From Phytophthora quininea (taxonomy: Eukaryota > Oomycota > Peronosporomycetes > Peronosporales > Peronosporaceae), in assembly GCA_011947345.1 (NCBI GenBank), contig JAAVTG010000179.1, positions 1 through 64,000 of the forward strand: a stretch of 64,000 bases of DNA. The letters are read 5' to 3'. Under the pieces are notes generated by a model. That model had not been told where the DNA came from and did no database searches. It worked only from the letters and a program-made list of their open reading frames with translations. This document shows positions 22,525-33,680 of this stretch, one piece after another. A program made the position numbers and the translations under genes. Each line of letters opens with the position of its first letter. Within the stretch, counting starts at the first letter, position 1.

Positions 22525-24654
22525 CTAGTTTTCAGTGTCTGCCCTCATCTCGGGCGATAGGTATTCCAACGAGACCATAGGCAGGTCGTTTGGCGACAAA
22601 TCATTGGCACCCAATGCTTGAATGCTCGCCAGAATAACACTTGTGGTCACCAGCTCGCAAAGCTTGGTCATCAAAAGGTGCCCAAGTCGTGATCTTAGCA
22701 GGTGAAGGATCGTTGCATCCGAAAGGAATTGTCCTTCCGTGTTTGGGATAACAGGGTCAGATTGTCCAGCCAGATATTTCAACCATTCCTGAGATTCAAA
22801 GACAAACGGACAAGTGCTCATGAGAAGCAGTTCGAAACTGCTGAGTAATCGCAGTATTTCCCACTGGTCCTTCACTTGAGCCGGTTTGCCAGCCACTGCG
22901 GTCCCTAGGAATTGCATGTAGCTTTGGCGAGTCTTTCCTAGCGGTAATTGGGACGCCACCGCGCGTTGATGAAAGGACATTGTCGTGTTTGCTCCCATAT
23001 TAGCAGCAAGGATGCGGTTTAACAGGTGGATGTCGGTGATTTCCTTGAATTTCTGTTCATCTTGAGAAAGATCACTACAAACCACCGTGGACCACGCCGT
23101 CGGGAAGGTTCGCATCGACTCACGCACCTTGTCCATGTTCTTGGAGGTCTTCATTAACTCTTGAACTTGGTCCAAATGCTGCATGTTCTGGACAACGCGA
23201 TCACTTCGAGACTCGAGGAGGTCTCTTCAGCGGAGACTAGGATTGTTTCATCTGGCACCAGTGTCGGCTTGACCGGTTTTTCCAGATTGGCAGTGCGTCT
23301 TTTAATTGGTAGTGGTTCTGGTGCAGCTTTGGTGGCAGTTAACTTCGGCACGATGAGTATTCCGGGCGTCATCTCCTGCGGGACGTCTGGTTCAAAGCCC
23401 TCAAATTCACAATCCAGAGTTTCCAAAGCGTCAAAGGGATTTTTATCCGCGAACGAGCGCTCATTTCGTTTGAAGCCTGATTCGAGCTGACCGGCCATAT
23501 CAACATCGTCCTCGCTAGATGCGCTAGAGGCACAGGATACCGACGCCATTTCTGTGTCCATCTGCATCCTCTCCGACTCATCAACTTCTGGGTTTTGACG
23601 GCAAGTAGGACGCGGCATCCCCGGCGAGGCGAACGTGGCCTCATCTTCACACAAGGTTTCCTCCCGGTTCAAGATACCTTGGAAGACTTCTTCGGGTGGG
23701 CGGAGGAGTTGACGCCACCTTCAATTCACGGTGGGAGAGAAGCTCTCTTATTCTCCAGCTTTTGCTGCTTTACTCGCATGAGCTGTAGCAAGATGCTGGA
23801 CAGGTGCAACGGGCAGTTTAATGGCATAAGGGGATTGTTTGAATCCACTTGCTCGTTGGGGAGGCGCTAGCGAGCGTCTTCCGCGCGCTAGGTAAAACTT
23901 CCTCCCATACACCAACTGATTCGTCACAAAACCGCTCACAACTAAGCATGGCGGGGTTGTTCTTGGCCAAAGTAGAAACGCCAAGTAGGCGTCGTTACTT
24001 GAGCGTCCAGATTGACATCTCTCGGGTCAGGAACAAAGGCCTTGCTCCAAGAGCTGTGAAGCTCATGAACAATGCGTTGGCCATTTCCGTCGACCTGATT
24101 CCAAAAATGTCCAGGTAGAACTTGTTCACGAATGGGGATCGACGCTTGATCTTGAATTTGCGGCCGAGAAGCATAACCTCTTGGCCTACAAGCTCTCGTT
24201 CAGCCTCACTCGACCTGACGTGGACGAGGACTCCGGAGGATATTTTCTCCACCAGAACCACTTCATGTCGAGACAGCGTTTCTTTCACTACAGGATTGGC
24301 ATGGTCTTGAATAAACGACTTGAAGACGATGGGCATCGCCACAGTGGAGCAGTAAGTTCCGCTGTCGATTATCACCGAGTGGGTTGTTGGCGGCGGTGTA
24401 AATGGGCGCGTCTTCGTTACCAGCGCTAGATAGTCTGATTCCGAAGAGTCATTGCGCTCGTACGCTTCTACGAGACGTGCTGCATCTTCATCCGACAGTT
24501 GCGGTTCCGATAGCAGCGAGGCGTCCGGCTTACCGAGGCGCGAGTACTGCTGCGAGAGCAGGTGATCCACCATCGACGACATTGTTCTTCGCAGAAGAGG
24601 GTTAGGGTTCGTCTTGACAGGTAGCGTGCAAAAACGATTATCATGGCTGAGCAC
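22525..24654 (-). CDS. LINE ORF1 protein (broken)
   Basis: The start is the ATG at 24654 (MLSHDNRFCTLPVKTNPNPL) or an internal one. The first part (24654-23995) includes SGVLVHVRSSEAERELVGQE and KFKIKRRSPFVNKFYLDIFG, a nucleic-acid-binding-like basic region. After breaks near 23990 and 23680, an acidic linker follows (ASSEDDVDMAGQLESGF, about 23500) and then a helical C-terminal part (23184-22525) ending EMRADTEN and TAG. The assignment to ORF1 rests on position immediately before the endonuclease; the sequence alone does not show a named domain. Confidence 0.6.
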
Positions 24655-24716
24655 CAGGAAGGAAATTGAATTGATTAACTGTTTAGCGGATTTCTCGTCT
24701 TAAGGTGATACGCTAT

Positions 24717-26870
24717 CTATCCGTGAGAGTTACGTTCGTGTCGTCCACATGTGGTGCATGGGTTCCGGGATATTATTTTCTGACGGATCAAAGCCAAGTT
24801 TTGCAGTACGTGGACCACAGTAGCACGGTTGCAATGAAGCTCATGTGCGTGTTGGTAGAGGAATTGGTAGTGCCTCTTGAACGAGTTCAGCAGATTGAGA
24901 ATATTTGGCACTTCAGCTGTCGTTTCCTGGAAATGAATGTCGTTCCTGAGCCGCCATGTTGCATGAAACACAGTCGCTGTGTAGATCCTCCATAGAAATA
25001 TCAATTCTTTGTGCTCACTTCTCCTGTTCCTACGAAGGTCTTGCAATCTTCGGAAGAGTAGCAACCTCCAGCTTAGATCGACGCAAAGAACGTCGACCAC
25101 CGGCTCCATAGCTCGCTCCACATTGGTTCTAATGACGGGCACGTGAAAAACAGTGTTCTACCGTTTCGATATCCTGGCATTCCGGACGAACGCAGTTTTG
25201 GATGGTAGGATGTAGTTCTCTGAGGAAGTATAGTCGTGAACCGACTGTGAGGTCTCCAAAGCACATTCGTACTATCACATCATGAATTACAGGCAGTAGA
25301 TATCCACGTAGAGAAATCACACTGGACAAGGTTTCATGAATCCTTTGTCGAGGACACCCCAGGTCTTCCATCGGATGATGCATCAACTCCGGAACTTGCT
25401 GGAGAATCACCTTCCAATCTTGCGATCGCAAATTTGGGAAGAATCGCGTAGATGGTTCTGTTGGGAGACAGCTGCTTCCCTTGATTCCAAATATCGGTGG
25501 TGAATTCGTACTTGTTACTTCCTGCATTCCTCCTTCGTCCGGATGCGGTAGTAAGCGATGAAATAATCGGCTCATTTGATGGTAGAGCACGAAAATGTCA
25601 TGCGGAAGCACTTTCGTCCCAAGTATTGGATGAATCTCGGAGCAGACGTCCGTGAAAAATGCCGTTGACGACGGCCAGTCGCGATTGGCACTCAGAAAGT
25701 CGGCAAAACATAACTTTTTTATGTTTTGCCAGTTCCCGACAGAGCGCCCGAAAGGCGTTTGACCCTGACCCCAGGGGCTTTGCCGTACTCGCTGGGCTTC
25801 GCGTATCCAGTACCTGAAATTCAGGCAACCTGCTCCACCAAATTGGGGTGAATAACACCTTCTGCAGTGTTTTCATTCTGCTGTAGTGAATCGACTCCGG
25901 GACTGGCCATTTAATTATGTTCCACTCCCGTAGCAAGTGTCTCCACCACAAAGGTAGCATGCTCGACCTTCAGCCCGCTGGTTTCGGTGGGGTTTGAAGT
26001 TAGAAATCACTCGATCGCGGGCGGGCGAAGTTGCCATAGCGTAATTGGATCATGTAGAGCATTGGGCGATACCATACGTTGTCATCTTCGTCTGGGTGTG
26101 TAGTAATCGCTCATAAAAATTTCTGGAGAAGTTGCGACGAATGACAGTAGCTACATCAGGAACCCCGATGCCGCATGCTTCGCGTGGCCTCACAGCCGGT
26201 CCTTTTTGAACGATACTTATCCCAGATTTTCCAGTGCTTACGCGGTTATATAACACGTACCGATTCACAATGCCTTGCCAGCGTTTGATGAACCCGGGTC
26301 GGAATCGTCACAGAAGCTGTGAAACACCACAGCAATGACAAAATCTCTGCTTGGGCGATCAATCTTCGGCCGATTAGGGTTCTCGCTCGGCCTTTCCAAA
26401 GTTGGAGCCGCTTAATCAATTTTTTGTCGAGTTGATTCGCCACCAATGTTGACGTATCACTATTGCCGAACGGAATGCCAAGATATCGCACGGTTTCGCC
26501 GCGCTTCAGTGATTTTAGCGGTGACACTTGCGGAGCAGAACGTTTACTGTTGAGACTCATTATCACACTTTTGTTATGGTTCAGCCGAGCACCAGATCCT
26601 CCACAATAGTCATCAACAATCTGAAGTTGCTCTTCTAGCTCCTTCTTTCCTTTTGAAAATAGCACAGTGTCGTCAGCAAAGAACCCCACTGGGACGCGTA
26701 ATGTTTGGCCCACCAAGACACCTAAATCCCTTTGAGCGCATAACAAATTTCCTAGTGGTTCCAACGAGAGAGCAAACAGATACGGAGACAATGGATCTCC
26801 CTGACAAATACTTCTTGGAAGCAGGACACTGAACGATCAACGTCAATTCGCTATCAGCTTCGTGCCAATT
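24717..26870 (-). mobile_element. Second LINE, 5'-truncated
   Basis: Minus-strand frames match the 3' half of a LINE ORF2 related to the first copy: QGDPLSPYLFALSLEPLG (about 26800), VGFFADDTVLFSKGKKELEE with the intact F-A-D-D catalytic box, RYLGIPFGNSDTSTL, GRRLIAQAEILSLLWCFT, then a C-terminal region with CQDIETVEHCF. Nothing upstream of the reverse-transcriptase catalytic region is clear, so it is truncated near 26870, as expected from incomplete reverse transcription. Frame breaks near 26270, 26050, 25600 and 25130. Confidence 0.75.
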
Positions 26871-28179
26871 TGGACGTTTGCCACCGATAAATGATGTCAA
26901 CAAGACCAGGCAACCCATTATCGAAACTCCAAATATGGAATCTGGACTACCACCTGACTCCGGACCACGAGAGTCTGATAGGCGAGCACTGGAAACCGAT
27001 CGAAGAAGGCAAACTACAGACGTCGGAATGCTAAACATGGTATCATTACTCCAGCGAAGCCTCGGGAGATTATTAGAGTTGACACAACCAGATCAAATAG
27101 TTCTACGAATCGACACGACGGACAAAAAGCTACAAAAACGACTACATACTGATGCTCAAGCGAGAACCAAAAACATTGAGCTGCTTTCACTTCAGCACGA
27201 TATTAGCAGCTTTTTCGCAGTCCAATGGGGAACTAAACCAGTTGATTCAGATGCTTAACTTGTTTCCTGGTTGTTCTTATGGTTGGGGGAAGGGGAACAG
27301 TGAGCTGCGGCTCCTTTCTTCTTGCAGTGTCCGTCACCGGTCACGTCAGCCGGTTGCGTATCGGTCGGCGCGCTGGTCAAGGGTCCACGCTGGTCCTGCC
27401 TCCGGCCAAAGGCGGTGCCCAGTGGTCTACGCAGCGGTAGTACTAACCTAAATAAACTACTCTAAACTACCACCGCGTGTCCGAGTGTTTCCTTGCACAG
27501 GTGGTGTACACGACGCCTTCGCTGGTGTGTGCTTGCCGGGCGGGTGGGCTCTACTACCACGGGGCTAGCTGTTCTACCTCTCTTTGCCACAGCCACAAGC
27601 ACGCGCGGGCTGCAATCTCCGCTTCACCAACCCCTGTGGGGCTCTATCTACCCACGCCGGTCCTCTGTCGTGTACCCCTCGCGTCGCCTACTTCGCGTGG
27701 CGAGTTCCCAGTTATTGACACCTCTCTAGCGGCTGCGGTCGCACTCAGTCTCGTGTTGAGCTTTTACGGCAAAACTAAGACTACTTGAACACTAGTTACT
27801 ACTCGCTGCCTGTGTCCCTTCGTGCTGCGTCCCTTCAGTGCGATCTTGGTCGTTGCTCCTGGCCTTGTTGCTCCTTGGGGGTGGTTGCTGCTTGCTCCTT
27901 GGTCGTCATCTTGCTGGCTGGCAGACGCCGGCTGGCGGGCACAAGTATTGCACCCTATTACTGAACTAAACCAGACAGGACTCCAAAGGGGTAAAATTTC
28001 TAGCAACACTGGACACTACGACTACTTATGAATTTCATGGCGATAATGGATCACTTGACACAAGAAGGCTTACCAGGAATTTTATTATGACAACTGCACC
28101 AAGAACCCAACCATGCTGGAATTTTTACCACACCACCACCAATTGGCTACGTGCCAAAAACTACTGTTCACCGACCACC
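26871..28179. other. No confident gene; GC-rich stretch
   Basis: A 126-codon plus ORF at 26878-27258 (hydrophilic, no recognised domain) overlaps what may be decayed LINE sequence on the other strand. 27300-27960 is GC-rich without conserved coding; aataaa near 27454 and the overall look would fit an LTR, but I found no second copy in the window. Confidence 0.25.
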
Positions 28180-28645
28180 ATGCGACCATACGGGCTCCTT
28201 TTGGTGACGATTACCATCTTGTTGGATTGCTTTGATGCTACATGGCCAATTCTGCTTGGCACCTTCACCTAACAGTGGCAGCATTAATTCGACCCAGCGT
28301 ATGCATCGTATAACCAAAGGAACGGACACCGAAGATGACGACGCTGATGACGAAGAACGATGCCTCCTATACCAGTTGAAACCATGGAAGAGCGCAACCA
28401 ACAGCAAAGTCTCAGCTGCCCAACAAGAAGAGGCAAAGTTCTTTGAGGCGGTAGCCAAGGAGGATGTTATCGCTTATGGGGCTGAGATGAAGGCTGCGGC
28501 CGACATAGCAAAGGTCCCAAAGGGAAGAGCGAAGGCCGCTTACATAGTGGCCAAGGACGATGCGGCCATCGCAGCAAAGGATCCTACCACTGCTACCAAA
28601 AACATTCGGCCGCCCAACAAGAAAAAGCAAAAGTCGTTTACATAG
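28180..28645 (+). pseudogene. RXLR-type effector, frame-shifted member of the family
   Basis: The ATG at 28180 opens a signal peptide (MRPYGLLLVTITILLDCFDA) like that of the neighbours. The frame closes at 28272, while the downstream family sequence lies in another frame: RMHR where RXLR is expected, then DDADDEER, then an Ala/Lys-rich tail ending at 28645. Thus the RXLR Leu is His and a frame change separates secretion signal from effector part. It lacks the LKLWNMK segment in full (YQLKPWKSATNSK) and the C-terminal GWSP segment. Probably non-functional. Confidence 0.65.
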
Positions 28646-29053
28646 TAGCCAGGAATGGTACAACCACCGCAGCAAAAGTTGCTGCCACTGCTGCCAAAAA
28701 CGTGACGAAGCTCACCTTGCTGTGAGTAAGGGTGTTCTTGGGGGCCGGGTAGGCTCTGAAAAATATGCTAATTGGAACTAACAGACCAGCATCATCTTTA
28801 TCGGAAGTAGTCTGGGTTCCTTGGCGCCATGTGTTTTCCTAGTGTTGTGTAGACTATCAGACTATCAGCATGACAAGCACACAAGAGTGTCAACTGCCTT
28901 TCGATGTGCACATCTGCAAGATAAACTTCCAGCAAGAAATGTTGATGCGGTACGCTTAGCACATCAGTTACGAAGTCACGCGCCAGACCATGGCCAATCT
29001 CTCTTCTCCATTCGCTTCGTCGACGAACAACCACCCACCGGTCTCCGACAGCC

Positions 29054-29415
29054 GTGCGCTTCATTCTGGTCGCTTTCACTGTCCTGTTAGCTACCGTTGA
29101 TGCTACCGTGACCAAACCTTCTCCGAGACTCTCAGGTCTGTGGTCGACGAACTTTCCACCAAACGCATGCTTCGTCAAGATGTGACGGGCACGGACGATG
29201 ACGACCTCACCGATGAAGATGACGAAGAGCGTGTTATTGAGCTTACCCGCTTGAGTGCCTGGAACAAGAAGCGTGTAGCCAACAACCAGATCAGGAAGGC
29301 CACGGAGGCCATTGCAAAGACCCAAAAGGAACTGGAGAAAGCGAATGCTCTTTACAAAGAGGCGGAAATATCCGTACGTGAAGCAGTCAGGGCTGCTCAA
29401 GCGAAAGCCAATTAG
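29054..29415 (+). pseudogene. RXLR-dEER effector with lost start codon
   Basis: At the position of the start codon of the neighbour at 30771 this copy has GTG (29054-29056), with the conserved leader before it and signal-peptide sequence after it (RFILVAFTVLLATVDATV). A frame change follows near 29100-29140. The effector part then reads STKRMLRQDV (RXLR) and DEDDEER, followed by ELTRLSAWNKKRVANNQIRK and a helical K/E-rich tail to 29415. The C-terminal GWSP segment is absent. Start loss plus frame change make it a likely pseudogene. Confidence 0.65.
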
Positions 29416-30714
29416 TTGAGGCCAACTAAGCTGTGGTAAAGGTTATCGTTGGGAATGCTACGGAAATGAAGCTATTTGCCACGTGGATCGGTAGGGGGGC
29501 AACGATTTCTTTTACAAGCTCAAAAGTTGAAATTTTACAGCCTTACGGTTGTTGATAGGTTTCCTATTTCCTCCGTGCAAAAACTCAAGAAACGACAGTG
29601 AGATCTATGGGTAGTAAGTAAAACGGCATAAATTGTCTTTGGCATACGCAGTATCGTCGACACAGGAATCGGACCTCCTTACACTTACGCTGCAGCGTTT
29701 CCGCGTATGGGTCTCGGACGCTGTCTTATCTCTCTTCCACTCTCGATTTTTGCTTTACTTCTCGAGATTCAAACCGAGCTTTTGGCAATAGTTTAGGTTT
29801 ACCGAATGGATAACAAAACGATAACTTGATGTTTCCGTCGTGCAATATTCAAATTGTAGCAACAATTATTGGACGAAACCTTGGGCCACCAAAGACAACA
29901 AATTGGTTGCGTGCATTGCGCTGTGACGTGTAAACGTGTTCCAATTTTGAAAATCACGTAAAACTGTACAATTTTGTAGCTGCTGCAATGCAGTGCACCC
30001 ACCATACCCGAGCTGATGCGATCAGATAGTAATTCGCCGCCGGACAACGAGGTCTCTGAGTGAAAGAGCCGTTGCTTGTCATCATCAGTGCTCGTTCCCC
30101 CAAAGGAAGCTAGTTTAACACAACATGTTCCTGGCAGCGTCGTACTCGTGATTTTTGCGCTTGGCGATCGATTTTCTGTTCGCTGAGTCTTGATGCATTC
30201 GGCGGCTGAGTGCATGAATACTGTAACATCGGAAACTCCTATTCTTAAGGCCTCGGTCCGGCTCCGAAGAGTTTTTTCTTTCAAACCATTTGGCAAACAC
30301 CGAATAGTTTCGTGTTGGTGCTTCCCGAGTCACGCACTCGCAGTTAAAATACTTTCGTGGCAGTAAAGCAAAGAGATGAGTTTACTACCTGTACCGACAG
30401 ACCAACTAACTCTGATCAGAAGCAGTAAGGGGTGCTTGGTACCAGTTGTTTCCAAGAACTTCCGGGATTATGCAGTGTCGGCAGTTTACGTGGTAGGTCA
30501 ATTATCTCGTCGGCTCCTATAGTATTGCGAAACTATCGCCAAGCCAAGCACAGAGGAAGTGTCAGCTGCCTTTCGATTTGCTACACATACATCCAAACCT
30601 GCTGCAAAACTTCCTTAGTGACCCATCCAGAGGATTAACTTGCAGCAAGAAATGTTGATGCGGTACGCTTAGCACATCAGTTACTGATCAAGTCACACGC
30701 CAGACCGTGGTCGA
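29416..30714. other. Spacer between duplicated effector units
   Basis: Contains a 165-codon minus ORF (29799-30296) and an overlapping 72-codon one (30115-30333), neither with a recognisable domain. From about 30540 the sequence becomes similar to 28870-29050, the upstream region of the preceding effector copy (for example AGCAAGAAATGTTGATGCGG in both), showing that the unit was duplicated with its promoter. Confidence 0.4.
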
Positions 30715-30770
30715 GCTCACTTCTCCATTCGCTTCGTCGACGAACAACCAGCCACCGATCTCAGATAGCC
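30715..30770 (+). promoter_or_regulatory. Conserved leader and Inr-like site of the effector gene
   Basis: CTTCTCCATTCGCTTCGTCG at 30719-30738, followed by ACGAACAACCA, lies about 30-50 bp before the ATG and is repeated almost unchanged before the degenerate copy at 29054 (29002-29033). The CTCCATTCG core resembles the oomycete initiator element, which has a CA-T-Y core. Transcription start here is inference. Confidence 0.35.
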
Positions 30771-31298
30771 ATGCGTCCGTACGGCTTTGTCCTGGGCGCT
30801 TTCACCGTCCTGCTAGCTTGCTCTGATGCTGCCGTGGCCAAGACGTCTGCAGTTCCCGCAGTTGACGAACTTTCGCCCAAGCGCATGCTTCGTCAAGAAG
30901 TGCCGAACACCACTGGAGATGACGAAGAACGCGCTTTTGGCCTGAACCACTTAAAGTTGTGGAACATGAAGCGCTCGGCCAACAGCGAGATCAAGAAGGC
31001 CGAAAAGGCCGCTGCGAAGACCCCAAAAGATGCGGAGAAAGCTGCTCACCAAACGGCGGTTAAGTACGCACAAGAGGCGGCCAAGGCTGCCAAGGCAAAT
31101 GCTGAGGACGTGAAGCTGGCTGCTCAATTTATCGGTAAGGGATGGTCTCCTGAGAGAGTTGGCAACTTCCTCAACGTGAAGAAATTCGGCGACGACCAGA
31201 AGATCTCCAAATTTATGGAGACGTACAAGGGTATGCACACCAAAGCCTTTGGTAAGGATACTGCTGCTGCTGCTCCCGCTATTGGAAGACGCACTTGA
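30771..31298 (+). CDS. RXLR-dEER secreted effector, intact
   Basis: A single open frame of 175 codons. The signal peptide is MRPYGFVLGAFTVLLACSDA. RMLR (about residues 43-46) is the RXLR motif and GDDEER (about 56-61) the dEER motif. The mature region has FGLNHLKLWNMKRSANSE, an Ala/Lys-rich helical stretch and a C-terminal segment with IGKGWSPERVGNFLNV and KFMETYKGMHTKAFGKD, which may be a W-type effector fold. It is expected to be secreted and delivered into plant cells; the host target is unknown. It is the only copy in the window with every hallmark in one frame, and shares its promoter region with the decayed copy upstream. Confidence 0.9.
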   Translation: MRPYGFVLGAFTVLLACSDAAVAKTSAVPAVDELSPKRMLRQEVPNTTGDDEERAFGLNHLKLWNMKRSANSEIKKAEKAAAKTPKDAEKAAHQTAVKYAQEAAKAAKANAEDVKLAAQFIGKGWSPERVGNFLNVKKFGDDQKISKFMETYKGMHTKAFGKDTAAAAPAIGRRT

Positions 31299-31985
31299 TC
31301 TGTATGACCGGGAGTCGTGAGTTGAAAGGAAAAGGAAAAGTGAGATTAGAATGTTAGCTTCGCTATCCGTAAGCTCCAGCAAACAATTAAGCGGGCTTCA
31401 ACCGCTTCCCATACATGTAACCCGCGCCATAGTGCTCCAAGTATGCTCCGTAGCGCTATCCGGGCGCTTATCTCAGTTTGGGCGGGTGACTAAGGCGACA
31501 TCCTTCAACGTAGATAATATCCTTCAATGCTGTCAGCGTTGCAGCATGTCACCGATGCAATTTCCAACACCGCCGCCGCTGCTGCTGGCACCCAAAACTG
31601 GTGGTTATGGTAGGAGCAAACTCAATAGCGTAGTTTGTCCACAAAGGTATTTCCAATACAAACACGTTTTAGCTTTTTCTTGGCTGCTTTTACTATAGTT
31701 GTATATTCCGAATATGATGAGTTGTACGAAGTTTTAATCCACCAGGAAAGTAGTACAGTGGTATTCCGAAGCCAAATGCATCACATGTGGACGTCATGAA
31801 CGGCCTAATGTATTAGAAACTGGCACATTCACACACAGGGAAACTAGCTGGGCTGTAGTTAAAACCCCTTGCTGTTGTCGAAATGAACGAACTGCCTAAT
31901 CAGCGACTGCATAAACGATTAAGAAATGTTGTAGCTGTGCAGATTGATACTGGCACACGGAAAGATACATACAGTAATGATTTCC

Positions 31986-32337
31986 TGTCGCAATAGAGCT
32001 TGCTCTATTGGTTTGGTAGCACTTAGGAAGCTGGTTGGCACTGATGGACTCGGGCAGGTTGGGCCGTCGACGTTCGATTTGGCAGTGCGATTGTTGTTGT
32101 TGTTGGTAAATTGAGAACTGGTAGTTGTTACTCGGCTACTCTTCCGTCTACGCCTAGTTGAACAACTACTCCATATGTGTTTCTTTGTGGCTGCTTGAAA
32201 GCATTTGGTCGACAACTGCAACAGGTTCTTCGGTCAAACCTTGCCGATACGATGTCGATACGAGCCTTAGCACCACCGAAGCCACGTGTGTTGGCTTCCA
32301 ACGTGCTATCTGCCGTTGGATAGCCGTTCTCGCGACA
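31986..32337 (-). mobile_element. 3' LTR of a chromodomain Ty3/gypsy element
   Basis: 352 bp with TG...CA ends, nearly identical to the solo LTR at 5815-6166. On the minus strand it directly follows a purine tract (GAGGAGGAGGGAA, 32338-32350) and the stop codon of the integrase/chromodomain frame at 32351. That order (pol stop, polypurine tract, LTR) identifies it as the 3' LTR. Confidence 0.85.
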
Positions 32338-32350
32338 TTCCCTCCTCCTC

Positions 32351-32890
32351 CTAGCGATCGCCGTTCCGGTTGTGATAGCGCTGGATGAGGCCTTGAACTG
32401 TGCGAAGATTTTTGTTGGGCTCCCATGTCGTTTTTGGCTGACCGAGCCATTTTACCTCGAACAATGTGCGTCGGCCGACTTTCTTGTGATTGATGATGTC
32501 TTCCACTAGTTCTCCCTCCCCGCCGTCGGGAAGCTGAACTTTGAAAAGCCGCCGTTGACTGCGTCGATGCTCACGAGCAATATACGGTTTGGGCAAACTG
32601 GTGTGCAACACGGGGTGGAGCCGCAGTTTTGGTGGCAACACCAATCGATAGTACCCGCGGCCGATCTTCTCTGTAATTGCATACGATCTAATCCATCTTG
32701 CACACAATTCCTTTTCGTTGTTCCCAAGTGGAATGGAGCCAAGTTGTCCCCGCAAGCAAAACCTCATCACTGATCACAAAGTCTTGAGATTTCCGGGTTT
32801 TGTTGTATGTTTCAGCCATTCTGTCTTGAGCCTCAGCGATGTGACGGCGTGCTTTTGCGAGGATATCTTGCTGGTTTTGAAGGAAAAGTC
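32351..32890 (-). mobile_element. Ty3/gypsy chromovirus, 3' end of pol (integrase tail and chromodomain)
   Basis: Minus-strand frames give ILAKARRHIAEAQDRMAETY (about 32860), then the integrase C-terminal tail GYYRLVLPPKLRLHPVLHTS and a chromodomain (LVEDIINHKKVGRRTLFEVK then WLGQPKTTWEPNKN), ending at 32351. The chromodomain usually targets integration to modified histones. The element is truncated upstream of about 32890. One or two frame changes between 32740 and 32800. Confidence 0.8.
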
Positions 32891-33136
32891 CCCCGGAGCC
32901 GGATTCGCTGCGGTGGATGCTATTGCACGCGTTATTTCCAAAGTTGCTGGTGTTCGCGGCCAGGAATCGAAAAAAACATTGGCATTGTTACATTGCAAAG
33001 ATGGTTCTGTACAATATTAATTGTGGTGACCTCGTCCAATATTGCCAGGATCGTAATGGCAGCTGGCAACTTCTACTGGTAGCTAATCGTACTCTTCAGG
33101 CTCAACTTCGCTATCTTCTCATGCTACCCTCTCTGC

Positions 33137-33365
33137 CTACGAAATGATTTCGTTCGCAACAAGATCCCAGTTAATCCTCAAGGAGAGGACTGACTCGAGC
33201 GTCTCCGCACTCACTCGCTTCCGCTTATATTATCCTCGAAGCGTGCACTTCACTGCCGAGAACAGTCGTTCCATCTCGACGGAGGTAGTAGGAAGCCAAG
33301 ATAAATCGATGTACTTCGAGCGGTCTTCCTCTCTGGACTTGGATCTTTCTTCCATAGCTGCTTGC
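33137..33365 (-). mobile_element. hAT transposase C-terminal fragment
   Basis: The minus strand reads KYIDLSWLPTTSVEMERLFS, then AVKCTLRG, a TAA stop, then KRVSAETLESVLSLRINWDL and a stop at 33137-33139. This is the hAT dimerisation domain (T-S-x-x-x-E-R-L-F-S and L-R-I-N-W-D-L). Only the C-terminal end is present. Confidence 0.7.
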
Positions 33366-33680
33366 TACTTTGACTTTCTGTAGTGTGGAGATCACCAGCC
33401 ATGCCCAGCCAGCCGCAGTGGTGGCGACTGGATGGTCTCGTACACATCAATTCGTAACGCGAGCCAGGATGACACGGTATCGCAATACGTGATGACCTCC
33501 GAGTAGATAACGACATTTGTGTTGACACGACTGTCAACCACCCAACTCCGTGCTCGGGGCACGAAGTCCCCAAACGACAGACAAGCTCACGTAGCTCACT
33601 TGTCGATTAGCATCTAATAGACTACCGGTCAACTTAGGGAGCTTCGCCGACTCCCCATCGTGTCTTCATATCTACAGACA

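Larger units (their letters stand above)
18658..24654 (-). mobile_element. Near full-length LINE (non-LTR retrotransposon)
   Basis: About 6 kb on the minus strand with both LINE open reading frames in the expected order, described in separate entries: ORF1 at 24654-22525 and ORF2 at 22523-18658 (endonuclease, reverse transcriptase, C-terminal zinc-knuckle-like region). The two ORFs are separated by a single base. The layout is that of L1-type elements. Several frame breaks mean it is probably inactive or badly sequenced. A second, truncated copy of a related LINE lies immediately upstream of its 5' end in the same orientation. Confidence 0.85.

Noticed and set aside
14017..25765. Inverted 54-bp match between 14017-14070 and 25711-25765 taken as terminal inverted repeats of an 11.7-kb element
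   Set aside because: The second copy is internal LINE coding sequence in frame (FRALCRELAK), so the match is a LINE fragment, not a transposon end.
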